A stretch of 64,000 nucleotides of DNA from Thamnaconus septentrionalis (lineage: Eukaryota; Chordata; Actinopteri; Tetraodontiformes; Monacanthidae), in assembly GCA_009823395.1 (NCBI GenBank), contig CM020509.1:7286001-7350000 (forward strand), in the 5' to 3' direction. This document shows, in pieces, positions 60,731-64,000 of the stretch. The notes beneath the pieces are model-generated. The model saw only the letters and a list, made by a program, of their open reading frames with translations, was not told the DNA's origin and did not search any database. Position 1 is the stretch's first letter; each line of letters begins with the position of its first letter. The position numbers were made by a program, and so were the translations under genes.

Positions 60731-60896
60731 GAAGAAGAAGAAGAAGAAGAAGAAGAAGAAGAAGAAGAAGAAGAAGAAGAAGAAGAAGAAGAAGAAGAAG
60801 AAGAAGAAGAAGAAGAAGAAGAAGAAGAAGAAGAAGAAGAAGAAGAAGAAGAAGAAGAAGAAGAAGAAGAAGAAGAAGAAGAAGAAGAAGAAGAAG
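60731..60896 (+). repeat. Long (GAA)n trinucleotide array
   Basis: Fifty-five uninterrupted GAA units (166 nt), preceded by GTGAC and followed by AGTTGC. Pure GAA/TTC arrays of this length form triplexes and impede replication. It generates a spurious poly-Lys open frame. Confidence 0.98.
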
Positions 60897-63800
60897 AGTT
60901 GCATAGGTTCAGGTTCCAGTGCGCCGACTGGAGCGCCGCAACGTGTGCGGTGATTGGCGGGCCGTTCCGAGGACGCTGCTGGACAGCGAGGTGAGACGCA
61001 GGTTAATTACTACACTGAGAGGTGAGGCAAGGGTGAGGTGCTCGACAGCGCACCCTTGTCGCCTGTGCTCTCGGGTTTCCAGCTCAGAGAGGGATCAGCG
61101 GCTGCTCTCAGTGACGGCCCTGATAGCAACAATGGAATTCTGCCCTTTTTCATTTAAAGAGAGTATTAACAAAACAAGACATATTTTTTTTTGGTCCTGA
61201 TTGGTTTAATATGTGAGTACTGAATAAATACTGATAAGATTGCAAATAAAATCTTCAAATTGAAATATCTGGTACACAGCAATAAATACTGGAGAATTAG
61301 TCTGTAAATCAAGGACAAAACATAGACAATAAAAAGGGAAAATTTAAACAAATCTACAACTTCAGCTCATGGTGATGAGTTAACAATTAAAAAAGAAAAT
61401 GGCAGCAGCTTTTTACACCATTGCAACAAGGTGAATCAGCCCACTGGAAACATGAGGACGAGTGACCAGTGCAGAGTCAAGCTGCGGGTGACCGATAAGA
61501 TTGATGATCTGCAGCTAATTATATATACGTTAAAAAAACCTCAACATATGATCACAGTAGACGGGAACTGGTGTGTTCATTGCTGTGTATTTAATCTGCT
61601 GCTCTGAGGAAGCAGCACCTGCCCAGCACTGCAGCGCACAACCATGAAGGCGACTCTTCCCTTTACATTTCTGCTTCACTTGCAGAAGTTGTCATTTGCC
61701 CACGCAGCGCTGCGTCTCACTGCCCTGCATGCACGCGGAAAAATCATTAATAAAAAAGTCCAAATTGTTTGTTTTGGATATCTGGCTTTAATTTTTTTTG
61801 CTTTGCCCTGAGGCCTCGTCAGGCCCTTTATGAGTTTTCCAGCGGAGGACTACAGAGAGGAAAGACTTGATTTACAGCCTCGGCGAGCTGCGCCGGCCAT
61901 GTTTCTACAGGTAGATGAACAAAAGCACAAATGCTGATTTTTTACATTTCAGGTCCCACTTAAGGTTTATTTGTCTTTAAACCCACTATGTTATGTCTCC
62001 TTGACTTCCTGGCCCTAAAGGCTCTTTGGCGTTCATTAAGTAAATGAGCAGGTGTTTCCACCCCCAAAGTCTTCGTACATAGCTAATGAGCTGACTAAAC
62101 TGTGCGTAAGTTATTGGCCAATTAAGGAGACGGGAAATGTCGAAAACACTGGACGCGGGAAGACGTGAGGTGCGAGCGGCAGGCGCAGCTCGCTGGAACC
62201 GTACAGTTTTCATGTTTCATTTAATTCGGTGTGTCATTTATTGCGTCAAGATTTAGCCACACACAACTCCATTAAAAACAGTAAAGGCGAACTTGCCTGT
62301 TTTATAACATACTTGTAAACACAGATTTTCGAGAACTCGCCGTAATAGGCCTTTAATTTATAGCCCAAAAGATTAATAAATCATAGGTATTTGCTAAAGG
62401 AGAAGGAATTTTCCTGTTATTTATTCTACTTCTAAATATACCTCTGCAAAAAAGAAAATGAAAAGAAAATACCTGCTCAATACTGTATGAAAATAATCAA
62501 GTTAAACAGTTAACAACCAGGAAAACATTTGCGCAAACCTCAGAAAACCATGATGTTTGGAAATATGACACTGGATAACTTTAATAAATGCATGTGTTAG
62601 TTTGGTCTGTCTCTCCAGCTAAGACAATAAACAAGGAACTATCGGCTGAGACTAACTGGGGATACTGGCCAAAGAGCACAATGAATTTTTATTGAATATA
62701 TCAGATTTTAAAGTAAAGGCTTACAGGAAAATTTAGCCTCAGCATATGAAGACATACATTCAACAAATAACAAACACCTACAATTCCTTTGTCCTAAAAA
62801 TATCTTTACTTATTCATTTGGAAACCTGAGCCATTTTCCACATTTTTTTTTTTTTTTTTTAACAGAAATACAAATGAAAAAAAAAGAAAAAGTGCTTGCT
62901 GACAGCGAACGGCTACCTGGCACGTCATCAGCCTGCCGTCGCTCAATAATTCAACGTCTACATTTGGCCTATGAAAAAGAGAAACTAGCGGCGGGTGGGG
63001 GGACAAACCTGATCCGCCTCCTAACAAGGGCAAGTGTGAATATGACAAAGCTTCCCTATCTGACACCCAAGCCAACAAACAGCCATCTGTCATCATTATA
63101 AGTGGCGCCCGATGTGCTGCACTTAAGAGGCAACGTGAATCTTTTATGCCTCGCCGCCAATTATTGCCGGCTCGATTATCTTTTCAATTATTGAGTCAAA
63201 ATTAGAAACCCAATCGCTCGTTCATTTATAGACCAATAGGTGTGTTTCAGCATCCAGAGTGTACCCACCTTTGTTACTAATTCATAAAATTTGATGAGTT
63301 AATCTTCTCGCCTCACGCCAGCTCTCCGTGTCTTTGCTTATTCATATTCCAGGGCCTCGGACAATAGCAAACCTCTTCAAACTCCATAAGGATAATCCTC
63401 TGGGCGCAAAAGTCAACAGTCTCAGGTGTGTTGAGGGAGAATGTCAGCTGAAACACTATCGCTGCTGTGGAGCATCGCGAAAATTATCCCTCCCACTGTT
63501 TTGTTTGTGCGACAGGAACTTAAAGCCACTTACAGGTCCGGGAATTGCACTTAGTTTTCCTGCGGCTGTGTTGCAGCGCGAGGCTGTGGAAACTAAGTCG
63601 TGCGGGTGGAGATTTGATTACACCGACCGTTCATTTTGACAGAGGTCATTAGCATCTGTGCTATTCTGAGGCTAATCCCAAAGCTGGCACGCTGAAAAGG
63701 GGTGAGGGAGAGTTGTACGAGGAGGTGTCAGCGGCCAGCTCGCTGCCTTCAACAACTGTTAAAGAACAAGAGGGGAATTGAAACTTCCGTTTAATACATT

Positions 63801-64000
63801 TTTTGAAGTTTCATTTGGCTTGGAAAGGGAGACGTGTATCTACTGCTACTGAACATTATATTGGAAATATCATTTAAGGGCAATAATCACAGATGAGAGA
63901 ACAATATTATTTTAGATTTTTAAAGTCATAAGAGAAAAAAAAACAACGATCACAAAAACAGGTAGTACATTGATCAGATGGAAACTATTGGGCTTTTTGT

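Larger units (their letters stand above)
54767..64000. other. Gene-free region downstream of rab28
   Basis: No exon recognised on either strand. In mammals RAB28 also borders a large gene-poor interval. Contents: CCTG and CA microsatellites, a G-run block, a decayed fish repeat (57160-57605) and a long GAA array. Blocks at about 60000-60260, 60500-60700, 61985-62215 and 63110-63350 have the even composition and TAAT/ATTA-rich words of regulatory elements. This is an impression, not a measurement. Confidence 0.5.

Noticed and set aside
60665..60953. Poly-Phe and poly-Lys open frames on opposite strands
   Set aside because: Translation of the GAA/TTC array.

Overview
The window is nuclear DNA from a ray-finned (very probably teleost) fish. 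Its protein-coding genes have short, GT-AG-bounded exons whose translations follow vertebrate families closely, the introns are mostly small, and simple repeats and fish-type dispersed repeats are common. No prokaryotic, viral or organellar gene was found.

Layout, all on the + strand: (1) 1-2019, an Aurora kinase B gene (aurkb) missing only its first few codons at the window edge; (2) 2752-2833, an intronless tRNA-Leu(AAG); (3) 3580-14327, bod1l1, a 30-exon gene with an N-terminal Shg1/BOD1 domain, a large low-complexity exon 10, a long run of small acidic exons with two AT-hooks, an 18-copy AAAPE minisatellite and an 18-alanine tract; (4) 23049-24721, the two-exon NK-class homeobox gene nkx3.2 (bapx1); (5) 29547-53557, rab28, a Ras-like GTPase gene with two alternative last exons that both end in a CaaX box; (6) about 54.8-64 kb, a gene-free stretch.

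The order bod1l1 - nkx3.2 - rab28 matches the mammalian block (human 4p15.33 as I recall it), so it is ancestral vertebrate synteny. aurkb is not part of the human block, so the aurkb/tRNA-Leu/bod1l1 junction looks like a fish-lineage rearrangement. Intergenic DNA around nkx3.2, the rab28 introns and the terminal gene-free stretch are the places to look for nkx3.2 enhancers; no alignment could be run here.

The most interesting structures are: an alternating 0/1 intron-phase ladder in bod1l1 (eight exons of each class), which suggests serial duplication of a two-exon module; a 251-nt pyrimidine-rich zone with no AG before the first alternative last exon of rab28; an in-frame, stop-free 117-nt intron in bod1l1; two apparent reading-frame breaks in bod1l1; a diverged ~190-bp tandem duplication inside the nkx3.2 intron; and a CTGAG pentamer array next to the exon 4 acceptor of rab28.
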